This document shows, piece by piece, positions 1-8,300 of a DNA stretch of 64,000 bases. The DNA lies in assembly GCF_022759505.1 (NCBI RefSeq), contig NZ_CP094289.1, forward strand, positions 558,001 through 622,000, in the 5' to 3' direction. Within the stretch, counting starts at the first letter, position 1, and every line of letters starts with the position of its first letter. A model generated the notes under the pieces. It searched no databases and was not told the origin of the DNA. It worked only from the letters and a program-made list of their open reading frames with translations. Source of the DNA: Georgenia sp. TF02-10 (lineage in GTDB: Bacteria; Actinomycetota; Actinomycetes; Actinomycetales; Actinomycetaceae). A program made the position numbers and the translations under genes.

Positions 1-323
1 TGCTGCGCTACGACGCGGAGGTGCAGGTAGCCACGCACGGCTACGGCGCCGGCCGCAGCGTCTACCTCGCCGGCCTGCCCTACACCCCCGACAACGCCCG
101 GCTGCTGCACCGGGCCGTGCTCTGGGCCGCCGGGCACGAGCGGACGCCGGCGTGGTGGTCGGACAACCCGGCGGTGGACGTGGCCGCCTTCCCCGACGCC
201 GGCTGCTGGGTGGCGGTGAACTCCACCCTCGAGCCGCAGTCGGCCCGGGTCACGCTGCCCGACGGCGAGGTGGCGACCGTCGCGCTCGGCGCGGCCGGCT
301 CGGCCTGGGCGGACCTGGGCTGA
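1..323 (+). CDS. lnpA: 1,3-beta-galactosyl-N-acetylhexosamine phosphorylase, C-terminal end (GH112)
   Basis: Only the last ~107 codons are in the window; the reading frame begins at base 3 and the 5' part lies upstream. The tail reads YGAGRSVYLAGLPY, then a leucine/arginine helix and WWSDNP, a pattern I recognise as the C-terminal domains of GH112 galacto-N-biose/lacto-N-biose phosphorylases. The family splits Gal-beta-1,3-GalNAc(GlcNAc) with phosphate in the cytoplasm to Gal-1-phosphate and the free N-acetylhexosamine. The neighbouring GalNAc catabolic genes and the GH101 enzyme fit a galacto-N-biose substrate. The catalytic barrel is not visible, so the assignment rests on the tail and on context. 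Confidence 0.8.
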   Translation, partial: LRYDAEVQVATHGYGAGRSVYLAGLPYTPDNARLLHRAVLWAAGHERTPAWWSDNPAVDVAAFPDAGCWVAVNSTLEPQSARVTLPDGEVATVALGAAGSAWADLG

Positions 324-332
324 CGCGCGGGC

Positions 333-1115
333 TCAGGCCCGCACCACCTCGATGCCCGCGGCGTCGAACCGGTCGGCGAGGTCGGCGCCGACCGAGTCGT
401 CGGTCAGCAGCACGTCGATGCCCTCCGGGCCGCAGATGCGGGCGAAGGCGCTGCGGCCCAGCTTGCTGGCGTCGGCGACGACGACCACCCGCCGGGCCCG
501 CGCGGCGAGCTTGGCGTTGATGCTGGCCTCGCCCTCGTTGTGGGCGGCGGCGCCGGCGTCGGGGTCCACGGCGTCGACGCCGAGGAAGAGGGTGTCGATG
601 GAGATCTCGCCGAGGATCAGCTCGGCGAGCGGCCCGATCAGCTCGAAGCTCTGCGTGCGGGCGACGCCGCCGGTCACCACCACCCGGACGTGCGGGCGGA
701 CCGTGAGCTCGTTGGCGATGTTCACCGCGTTGGTCACGACGACGACCGGCTGGTCCCGCGCCGCGGCCAGCTCCGGGCTGGTCGCCACCTCCCGGGCGAC
801 CTCGGTCGTCGTCGTCCCGCCGTTGAAGGCGATGACCTCCCCGGGGTGGACCATGGCGGCCGCCGCCCTGGCGATGCGGCCCTTCTCGGCGGCCCGGCGG
901 GCGGTCTTGTACCGCAGCGGCAGGTCGGAGGACCCCGGGTGCGGCGCCGCGCCGCCGCGGGTCCGGGTGATCAGCTGCTGCTCGGCCAGGGCGTCGAGGT
1001 CGCGCCGCGCGGTCGCCGCCGAGACCCCCAGCTCGCTGATGATCTCGTCGATGTGCACGCCGTCGCGCGCCATCACGAGCTCGAGCAGGGCGTTCAGCCT
1101 GTCGTGGCGGTTCAT
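333..1115 (-). CDS. DeoR-family transcriptional regulator of the GalNAc/galacto-N-biose locus
   Basis: A protein of 260 aa, full length for DeoR regulators. An N-terminal winged HTH lies at about residues 5-55, with the recognition helix around SAATARRDLDAL (32-43). The C-terminal sugar-phosphate sensor domain carries NGGTTTTEVA (98-107), VVTNA, VTGG and FLGVDA. The start is supported by GAGGA about 5 nt upstream. The gene ends 9 bp from the end of lnpA (convergent) and faces away from agaS across about 200 bp. In proteobacterial aga clusters a DeoR protein (AgaR) represses the GalNAc genes; here it probably senses a GalNAc- or tagatose-derived phosphate. The effector is inferred. Confidence 0.88.
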   Translation of the reverse strand: MNRHDRLNALLELVMARDGVHIDEIISELGVSAATARRDLDALAEQQLITRTRGGAAPHPGSSDLPLRYKTARRAAEKGRIARAAAAMVHPGEVIAFNGGTTTTEVAREVATSPELAAARDQPVVVVTNAVNIANELTVRPHVRVVVTGGVARTQSFELIGPLAELILGEISIDTLFLGVDAVDPDAGAAAHNEGEASINAKLAARARRVVVVADASKLGRSAFARICGPEGIDVLLTDDSVGADLADRFDAAGIEVVRA

Positions 1116-1246
1116 CGCTTCCTCTCCGTCTGGTCGCAGGCTACCGGCCGGCCACCGAGGAGCCGGATACCCAGATCGAGGAGCGGCGGCGCGCGGACCG
1201 GCGCCGGGGGCACCCGGCCCGGCGGGGCCGGTGCGCCCGGCGACGG

Positions 1247-1290
1247 TTGACGGGTCATGATCTAAAGTGCATTGTTAGAGCGAGTAACAC
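1247..1290 (+). promoter_or_regulatory. Candidate promoter/operator region of the agaS operon
   Basis: TTGACG (1247-1252) is a good -35. A weak -10 lies at about 1270-1277 (CATTGT/TTGTTA). The putative start region holds GTTA-N7-TAAC (1274-1288) with the core GAGCGA, which recurs in the GH101 and transporter upstream regions. It could be the DeoR operator. The -10 is poor, so confidence is low. Confidence 0.35.
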
Positions 1291-1314
1291 GCGGAAACGA
1301 TCAGAGGAGATGCC

Positions 1315-2199
1315 GTGGGGCAGGAGACCAGCCGGGAGATCGCGTCGCAGCCGGAGACCTGGCGCCGAGCCGTCGCCCTGGCCCCGACGGTCGAGGGGCT
1401 GCCGCACGCCGGCGAGCGCGTCGCCGTCGTCGGCTGCGGCACCTCCTGGTTCATGGCACAGAGCTACGCCGTCCTGCGGGAGCAGAGCGGGCAGGGCCTC
1501 ACCGACGCCTGGACCGCCACCGAGGTCCCCGCCGGGCGTGACTACGACCGCATCGTCGCGATCTCCCGCTCCGGGACCACGACGGAGATCACCCAGCTCC
1601 TCGCCGCGACAGCCGCCCCGTCGGTGCTCATCACCGCCGTCGCCGGCGGGCCGGCCGCCCAGCACGCCGACCACGAGATCGTCCTGCCCTTCGCCGACGA
1701 GCGTTCCGTGGTGCAGACCCGGTTCGCCACCTCCGCCCTGGTCCTGCTGCGCGCCAGCCTCGGGCAGGACCTCGCCCCCGCGGTGGCCGACGCCGAGCGG
1801 GCCCTGACCGCCGAGCTGCCCCCGGCGTGGGTCGCGGCGGACCAGATCACCTTCCTCGGCACCGGCTGGACGGTCGGGCTGGCGCACGAGGCGGCCCTGA
1901 AGCTCCGCGAGTCCTCCCAGTCCTGGACGGAGTCCTACCCGGCCATGGAGTACCGGCACGGGCCGATCGCCATCGCCCAGCCCGGCCGCCTGACCTGGGT
2001 CTTCGGCCCGGTCCCGGACGGGATGGCCGAGGAGGTGGCGCAGACCGGCGCCGAGCTTGTCACCGCCGACCTGGACCCGCTCGCCCACCTCGTCCTGCTG
2101 CACCGGCTCGCCGTCGCCCGCGCCGAGGCCCGCGGCCTGGACCCGGACCGGCCGCGCTCGCTCTCCCGCTCGGTCGTCCTCGCCGCCGAGGCCGGCTGA
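1315..2199 (+). CDS. agaS: AgaS-like SIS-domain sugar-phosphate deaminase/isomerase
   Basis: 294 aa with two SIS domains. The first has GCGTSW (40-45) and the phosphate-binding SRSGTTTE (84-91); the second has FLGTGWTVGLAHEAALKLRE near 175-194. It lacks the glutaminase domain of GlmS. SIS proteins of this size in GalNAc clusters (AgaS) convert galactosamine-6-P to tagatose-6-P plus ammonia. The GTG start follows AGAGGAGA by 5 nt. It is the first gene of a tightly packed operon, with the ROK kinase start only 2 bp after its stop. A glucosamine-6-P deaminase role is possible, but the tagatose kinase/aldolase pair downstream favours the galacto series. Confidence 0.82.
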   Translation: MGQETSREIASQPETWRRAVALAPTVEGLPHAGERVAVVGCGTSWFMAQSYAVLREQSGQGLTDAWTATEVPAGRDYDRIVAISRSGTTTEITQLLAATAAPSVLITAVAGGPAAQHADHEIVLPFADERSVVQTRFATSALVLLRASLGQDLAPAVADAERALTAELPPAWVAADQITFLGTGWTVGLAHEAALKLRESSQSWTESYPAMEYRHGPIAIAQPGRLTWVFGPVPDGMAEEVAQTGAELVTADLDPLAHLVLLHRLAVARAEARGLDPDRPRSLSRSVVLAAEAG

Positions 2200-2201
2200 C
2201 C

Positions 2202-3089
2202 GTGCCCCGCGCGATCGGCGTCGACGTCGGCGGCACGGCCATCAAGGTCTGCATCGCCGACGCCACCGGCCGCCTGTCCGAGCAGCGCACCGTGCCGACG
2301 CCGCACCGGGTCGAGGACCTCGTCCGGACGGTGGCGCAGCAGGTCGCGGACCTGCGCGCGCACGACCCCGGGCTGCCGGTCGGCGTCGCCGTGCCCGGCG
2401 TCGTCGACGAGCGGGCCGGCACCGTCGTCCTCGCCCGCAACCTTGGCTGGCGCGACGTCCCGGTGCGCGACCTCCTCGCCGGCGCGCTGGGCACCGACGT
2501 CGTCCTCGGGCACGACGTGCGGGCCGGCGCGCTGGCCGAGTCCCGCTGGGGCGCCGGCGCGCCGGACATGCTCTTCGTCCCCATCGGCACCGGCATCGCC
2601 GCCGCCCTGGTGCTCGGTGGGCGGCCGTGGGGCACCGGCTACGCCGGGGAGATCGGGCAGGTGCTCGTGCCGGACCCCGACGGCGGGGCGCCGGTCGTCC
2701 TCGAGCAGGTGGCCTCGGCGGCCGCGCTCGGCCGCCGGTACGCCGCCCGGACCGGCGGGGTCGGCGCCGACGGGCGCGGGCTGTTCGACCAGCTCCGCCG
2801 CGGCGACCAGGCCGCCGCGGCGGTCCTCGAGCAGGGCGTCACGGCGCTCGGCACCGTGCTGGCCGGCGCCGTCTCCCTGCTCGGACCGGTCCGGGTCGTC
2901 GTCGGCGGCGGGCTCGCCGGCGCCGGGGAGGACCTGCTGGCCCCGCTGCGCGCCCGGCTCGCCGAGCTCCTCGTCGTCACCCCCGTGCCGGAGGTCGTCC
3001 CGGCCGCGCTCGGACCCTGGGCGGGGAGCCTGGGTGCCGCGGCGCTCGCGCTCGACGCGACGGACCCGGGCGACCAGGAGCGGCCGTGA
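2202..3089 (+). CDS. ROK-family sugar kinase, probable GalNAc kinase, lacking the ROK zinc motif
   Basis: 295 aa. The N-terminal phosphate loop GVDVGGTAIK (6-15) and the catalytic aspartate in GHDVRA (D105) are present, as is the GYAGEIGQ segment. Canonical ROK kinases then carry a zinc site (a His after GEIG and a CxCGxxGC cluster). Here the His is Gln and no cysteines follow, so this is a zinc-less variant. In the pathway it would phosphorylate imported or phosphorolysis-derived GalNAc at O6. It starts 2 bp after agaS and its stop overlaps the next start (GTGA), so translation is likely coupled. The substrate is inferred from neighbours. Confidence 0.82.
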   Translation: MPRAIGVDVGGTAIKVCIADATGRLSEQRTVPTPHRVEDLVRTVAQQVADLRAHDPGLPVGVAVPGVVDERAGTVVLARNLGWRDVPVRDLLAGALGTDVVLGHDVRAGALAESRWGAGAPDMLFVPIGTGIAAALVLGGRPWGTGYAGEIGQVLVPDPDGGAPVVLEQVASAAALGRRYAARTGGVGADGRGLFDQLRRGDQAAAAVLEQGVTALGTVLAGAVSLLGPVRVVVGGGLAGAGEDLLAPLRARLAELLVVTPVPEVVPAALGPWAGSLGAAALALDATDPGDQERP

Positions 3090-4027
3090 TCCTGACCCTC
3101 ACCCCGAACCCCGCCGTCGACGTCACCTACACCCTCCCCGCGGTCCGCCTGGGCGAGGTCAACCGGGTCACCTCCGTCACCGAGGCCGCCGGGGGCAAGG
3201 GCGTCAACGTGGCGCGCGTCCTCGCCCAGCTCGGCCACCCGGTGACCGCCACCGGCTTCCTCGGCGGGGACACCGGCGTCCTGCTGCGCCGCCTGCTCGA
3301 CGGCAGCGGCGTGACCCAGCGCTGGCTGGACGTCCCGCAGCGCACCCGGCGCACCACCACCCTCGTCGACGCCGCCGGCGCCACCCTGCTCAACGAGCCC
3401 GGGCCGCGCCTCGACCCCGGCGCCTGGGCCGACCTCGCCGCCCTGCTCACCACCAGCGTGGGCGCGGGGGACGTCGTCGTCGTCTCCGGCTCGACCCCGC
3501 CGGGTGCGCCGGACCAGGCCCTCCCCACCCTGCTGGCCGCGGCGGCGGGGCGCGGCGCCCGGACCCTGGTGGACACCTCCGGCGCCGGGCTGCTCGCGGC
3601 CGCCGACGCCGGTGCGGACCTGCTCAAGCCCAACGAGCACGAGCTGGCCGAGGCCACCGGCGCCGTCGACCCCGTCACCGGCGCCCGCGCCCTGATCGAC
3701 CGGGGCGCCGGGGCGGTGGTGGTCTCCTGCGGGGCCGCGGGCCTGGTCGCGGTCGTGGCCGACGGCGCCGCCCGCCCGGCCTGGCGGGCCCGGCCCGCCG
3801 AGGTGCTCAGCGGGAACCCGACCGGCGCCGGGGACGCGGCCGTCGCCGCGCTGGCCCTGGCCCTGCACGCCGACGAGCCGCTCGCCACCGGCCTGCCCGC
3901 CCACCTCCCCGACGCCGTCGCGCTCTCCGGGGCCGCGGTGCTCGCCCCGGTGGCCGGCGCGGTGGACCTGACCGCCTACCGGCGCATGCGCGCCGCCATC
4001 ACCGTGGAGGAGCTCGATGCTCGCTGA
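3086..4027 (+). CDS. PfkB-family hexose-phosphate kinase, probable tagatose-6-phosphate kinase
   Basis: 313 aa, the normal length for LacC/FruK-type PfkB kinases. The N-terminal signature TPNPAVDVTY opens the protein, GGKGVNVA (36-43) forms the sugar-binding motif, and NPTGAGDAAVAAL contains the catalytic base D250. It would convert tagatose-6-P to tagatose-1,6-bisphosphate with ATP. It overlaps the ROK gene by 4 bp and the aldolase gene by 11 bp. FruK-like 1-phosphofructokinase is the main alternative from sequence alone; the aldolase and AgaS partners favour tagatose-6-P. Confidence 0.82.
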   Translation: MILTLTPNPAVDVTYTLPAVRLGEVNRVTSVTEAAGGKGVNVARVLAQLGHPVTATGFLGGDTGVLLRRLLDGSGVTQRWLDVPQRTRRTTTLVDAAGATLLNEPGPRLDPGAWADLAALLTTSVGAGDVVVVSGSTPPGAPDQALPTLLAAAAGRGARTLVDTSGAGLLAAADAGADLLKPNEHELAEATGAVDPVTGARALIDRGAGAVVVSCGAAGLVAVVADGAARPAWRARPAEVLSGNPTGAGDAAVAALALALHADEPLATGLPAHLPDAVALSGAAVLAPVAGAVDLTAYRRMRAAITVEELDAR

Positions 4028-4901
4028 CCTGCGCGACCTGGCCGGCGCCTGCGCCGCCGAGCGGACCGGCCTGGGCGCCTTCAACGTCGTCCACCTCGAC
4101 CACGCCGAGGTCTTCGCCGCGGCCGCCGAGCGGGCCGGGCGGCCCGTGGTGCTGCAGGTGAGCCAGAACGCCGTGGCCTACCACGGCGCGCTCGCCCCGA
4201 TCGGGACGGGGGTGCTCGCGGTGGCCCGGGCCGCCGAGGTCCCGGTGGTCGTCCACCTGGACCACGCCGAGGACGTCGCGCTCGTCCGCGAGGCGATCGC
4301 CCTGGGTTTCACCTCCGTCATGTACGACGGCTCCCGGCTGGCCGACGAGGCCAACCGGGCCACCACCGCCGAGGTCGTCGCCCAGGCGCACGCCGCCGGG
4401 GTGAGCGTGGAGGCCGAGCTCGGCGAGGTCGGGGGCAAGAACGGGGTGCACGACCCGTCCGCGCGCACCGACCCCGCCGCCGCCGCCCGGTTCGTCCGGG
4501 ACACCGGCGTCGACCTCCTCGCCGTGGCCGTCGGCTCCTCGCACGCCATGACCACCCGGGGCGCCCGCCTGGACACCGACCTGATCGCCGCCATCGCCGC
4601 GGCGGTGGACGTGCCCCTGGTCCTGCACGGCTCCTCCGGGGTCAGCGACGCGGGCATGCGGGCCGCCATCGACGCCGGGATGACCAAGATCAACGTCTCC
4701 ACCCACCTGAACAAGCTGTTCACGACGGCGGTCCGCGGCTACCTGACCGAGCACCCGGACCTGGTGGACACCCGCACATGGTTCGGCACCGGCAACGCCG
4801 AGATCGGCCGGGAGGTCGAGCGGCTGCTGCGCTGGTACGCCCGGACGGAGCCGGTCGCGGCGGGCGGGGGCGCGCCGAGCGCCGCGGCCGGCCGGGCGTG
4901 A
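4017..4901 (+). CDS. Class II ketose-bisphosphate aldolase, probable tagatose-1,6-bisphosphate aldolase
   Basis: 294 aa. HLDHAED (80-86) supplies the catalytic Asp82 and zinc ligand His83; AELGEVGG (133-140), SSHAM with His176 and LHGSSG with His204 complete the metal site. INVST near the C-terminus binds phosphate. It splits tagatose- (or fructose-) 1,6-bisphosphate to DHAP and glyceraldehyde-3-P, which closes the GalNAc route into glycolysis. GGAGGAG sits 4 nt before the ATG, inside the end of the kinase gene. Tail residues after about 280 are A/G-rich and probably unstructured. GatY/KbaY-type specificity is inferred from the operon. Confidence 0.86.
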   Translation: MLADLRDLAGACAAERTGLGAFNVVHLDHAEVFAAAAERAGRPVVLQVSQNAVAYHGALAPIGTGVLAVARAAEVPVVVHLDHAEDVALVREAIALGFTSVMYDGSRLADEANRATTAEVVAQAHAAGVSVEAELGEVGGKNGVHDPSARTDPAAAARFVRDTGVDLLAVAVGSSHAMTTRGARLDTDLIAAIAAAVDVPLVLHGSSGVSDAGMRAAIDAGMTKINVSTHLNKLFTTAVRGYLTEHPDLVDTRTWFGTGNAEIGREVERLLRWYARTEPVAAGGGAPSAAAGRA

Positions 4902-4950
4902 CCCCCGCCCGCCGTGGCGAACAGGGCAGGGTCGTGGGTACCCGGACTGC

Positions 4951-5080
4951 CCGGTCTGACCCTGCTCCAGGCCTGCCCGGTCTGACCCGGCCCCCGATCA
5001 GCCAGGCCTGACCCTGCCGCCCGGTCAGCCAGGCCCGACCCTGCCCCGGTCAGGGAGGCCCGACCCTGCCCCCCGGGTCA
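4951..5080 (+). repeat. Degenerate short repeats between the aldolase and GH101 genes
   Basis: The core GGCCYGACCCTGCC occurs at least three times (near 5005, 5031 and 5058), with related forms GGTCTGACCC near 4953 and 4979. Spacing is 20-30 bp and irregular. Complementary GGTCAG and CTGACC elements allow several alternative hairpins, so the stretch may act as the operon terminator. No gene is visible between 4902 and 5307. Confidence 0.5.
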
Positions 5081-5196
5081 GCGGCGCGACGACCGATGCG
5101 CCGTATCTCCTCATGCCCAAGGCTGGCCGGTCGTGCCCGCGTCGTGCGGACGTGCTCGTGCCAGGTGCCATGCCGGGCAGGGTGCGGACTGGGCCA

Positions 5197-5267
5197 CTGA
5201 GCGATACTGCTCGTTAGTACCACTGCCCAATCACGTCTTGACATCCCGTCGGTCTCTGCGATGGGCT
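5197..5267 (+). promoter_or_regulatory. Candidate promoter and operator of the GH101 gene
   Basis: TTGACA at 5238-5243 is a consensus -35; a -10 is weak (TGGGCT at 5262-5267, 18-bp spacing). Upstream, CTGAGCGAT (5197-5205) followed by GCTCGTTAG forms GAGC-N6-GCTC. The same 9-mer occurs inverted upstream of the transporter operon at 9621-9629. Confidence 0.4.
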
Positions 5268-5307
5268 GTGCTTGCTCTCGCATCAATCGGCGACGAAGGA
5301 GTCAGTA

Positions 5308-8300
5308 GTGCGCATCCTCTGGAAGCAACGAGCGTTCGCCGTCGCGGCGGCGCTGGCGCTCCCGCTGGTCGGCGGGGTGGCCACGGCCCTCGCGGCCGGC
5401 GCGGCCGCCACCCCTGCCCCGCCGGGCCCCGCGGCCACCCCCACCGCGGGCCCGGCGGCCCCCACCGTGGCCCCGGCGCCCGCGGCGGGCGCCCCCGCCA
5501 CCACGACCGCCCCGGCCGCCGTCGCCCCGCCCACAGCCGGGCCGGGTGAGATCGTCCTGCGCTCCGACGCGCTCGCGGTGACCGTCTCGGACGCCTTCCC
5601 CCAGGTCGTGCGGTACACGCACCTGGGCACCGGTGCCACCCTGGACGGCCGGGCGGAGCCGCTGACCGCCGTCGTCATCGACGGCACCGCCCACCCGGTG
5701 GAGGTCACCGCGCACGAGCCAACCGCGTCGGCGGCCAGCTACACGCTGACCTTCCCGGGCCTGCCGGGGGTGGAGATCGACGCCCGGCTCAGCGTGGCCG
5801 AGGCGGTCGCGGCGTTCGAGGTCACCGCGATCCGCGACACCGAGGCGCACCGGGTGCACACCCTGGACATCCCCGGCCACGACCTGGTCTCGGTCGCCTC
5901 CGACCAGCCGGGCGCCACCGTCGCCGCCGCCCGGGTGGGCACGGACCGCGGCGGCAGCGGGGACACCATCACCCCGGTCACCGCCCAGACCGCGGCGGGG
6001 CCGGCCCAGGGGTCGGCCTACGTCATCGTCAGCACCGACGCCCTCGCCGCGGGCCTGGAGACCAACAGCGTCTACGACGAGGCCAACGGCCCGGCGCAGA
6101 AGGACAACAACCGCTGGCAGCGCCAGGCCCGGGCCGACGGCGAGGACGTGCGGATGGGCGTCTGGAGCGGCCGGTGGACCTACCGTTCCACCGCGGCCGC
6201 CGTCGAGGACGTCGAGCCGCTGCCCGTCGCCAGGGTCGCCATCACCCCGGACGCCAACGGCGACGGCACCGTGAACTGGCAGGACGGGGCCATCGCCTAC
6301 CGGGACATCGCCGTCGCGGTGCCCGGCGAGGACGAGGTCCCGGACACCGTCGTCACGCACATCCCGTTCAACTTCGCCTCCCAGGCCACCCACCCGTTCC
6401 TGCGCACCCTCGACGACGTCAAGCGCATCTCCCTCGCCACCGACGGCCTTGGCCAGCGCGCCCTGCTCAAGGGCTACGGCGCGGAGGGGCACGACTCCGC
6501 CCACCCGGACTACGGCGGCAACTACAACGAGCGCGCCGGCGGGCTGGAGGACCTCAACACCCTGCTGGCGGCGGGGGAGCGGTGGAACGCCTCCTTCGGC
6601 GTCCACGTCAACGCCACCGAGGTCTACCCCGAGGCCAAGACCTTCGGCGAGGTGCCCTTCGACCCCAAGGCGCCGGGCTGGAACTGGCTGAACCAGTCCT
6701 ACTACCTGGACCAGCGCGAGGACCTGGGCACCCACAACATCACCCGCCGCTTCGCCCAGCTGCGCGAGGAGACCCACGAGAACCTGGACTTCCTCTACCT
6801 CGACGTCTACTACAACTACGGCTGGCAGGCCGACCGCCTCGCCCGCGAGCTCGGCGAGCAGGGCTGGACGATCGGCACCGAGTGGTCCGACCGGTTCGAG
6901 CGCTACAGCCTGTGGAGCCACTGGGCGAACGACGAGAACTACGGCGGCAGCACCAACAAGGGCCTGAACTCCCAGATCATCAGGTTCATCGACAACGCCC
7001 ACAAGGACACCTGGAACCCGCACCCGCTGCTCGGCTACGCCCAGATCGTGGAGTTCGAGGGCTGGACCGGGCACACCGACTACACCGCGTTCCTGCGCAA
7101 CGTCTGGTCCAACAACCTGCCGGTGAAGTTCCTCCAGCACCAGGACATCGTGCGCTGGGCCGACGGGCAGATCGACTTCACCGGCGACGTCACCGCCACC
7201 GGCACCGACGCCGCCAGCCGCCAGTTCACGGTGGGCGACGACGTCGTCCTGGACGGCGACGCCTACCTACTGCCCTGGTCCGCCGACGACGGCAGCAAGC
7301 GCGGCCGGGACACCCAGAAGCTCTACCACTACAACGCCGACGGCGGACGGACGACCTGGACGCTGACGGACGACTTCGCCAAGCAGAAGAAGCTGCGCCT
7401 GTTCCGGCTCACCGACACCGGCCGGGTGCCCGCGGGCATGGTCGACGTCGTCGACGGCACGGTGACCCTGACCGCCGAGCCGGACCAGGCCTACGTGCTC
7501 TACCCGCACCGCAGCAACCCCCAGCCCGCCAAGCCCGACTGGGGCGAGGGCACCCTCGTCGTCGACCCGGGATTCAACGCCGGGAACCTCGACGCCTACC
7601 GCCCCCGAGGGGACGTCTCGCTGGAGACGAACGAGCGCGGCCAGCACGTCGCCGTCCTCGGCGCCGGCCCGTCGAGCATCCGGCAGGAGCTCGGCAAGGC
7701 CGCCCCCGGCACCTACGCCGCCAGCGCCTGGATCGAGATCGCGCCGGGCCAGGAGCGGCCCACCACGCTGCGGATCCAGGGCCGCGGCATCGACGAGTCG
7801 GTGACCGTCGACGCCTCCACCGCGCGGAACTACGTCGCGGCGGACGAGAAGAACGACACCTACTTCCAGCGGGTGCGGGTGGTCTACGACATCCCGGCCC
7901 GCAGTAACGGGAAGGTGACCCTGTCGGTCTCCGCCGGCGACGGCGAGGCACCGGTGCGGGTGGACGACCTCCGGGTCGTGCCCTTCACCCGGGCCGCCGA
8001 CCCCGACCCGGTCGACGGCACGATCCTGTTCGAGGACTTCGAGTCCGTCGACCAGGGCTGGTGGCCCTTCGTCAAGGGCGACGCCGGCGGCATCACCGAC
8101 CCGCGCACGCACCTGGCGTCCCGCAACGCCCCCTACACCCAGGCCGGCTGGAACGGGAAGCTGATCGACGACGTCCTGGACGGGCAGTGGTCGCTGAAGT
8201 CCCACCAGGAGAACACCGGCCTGGTGTACCGCACGGCGCCGCAGTCGGTGGCGTTCCAGCCCGGCCACCGCTACCGGGTGAGCTTCGACTACCAGGCCGC

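Noticed and set aside
5272-5307. Upstream ATG at 5272 as the GH101 start
   Set aside because: It lacks a ribosome site and puts charged residues before the signal peptide; the GTG at 5308 has GAAGGAG at good spacing.
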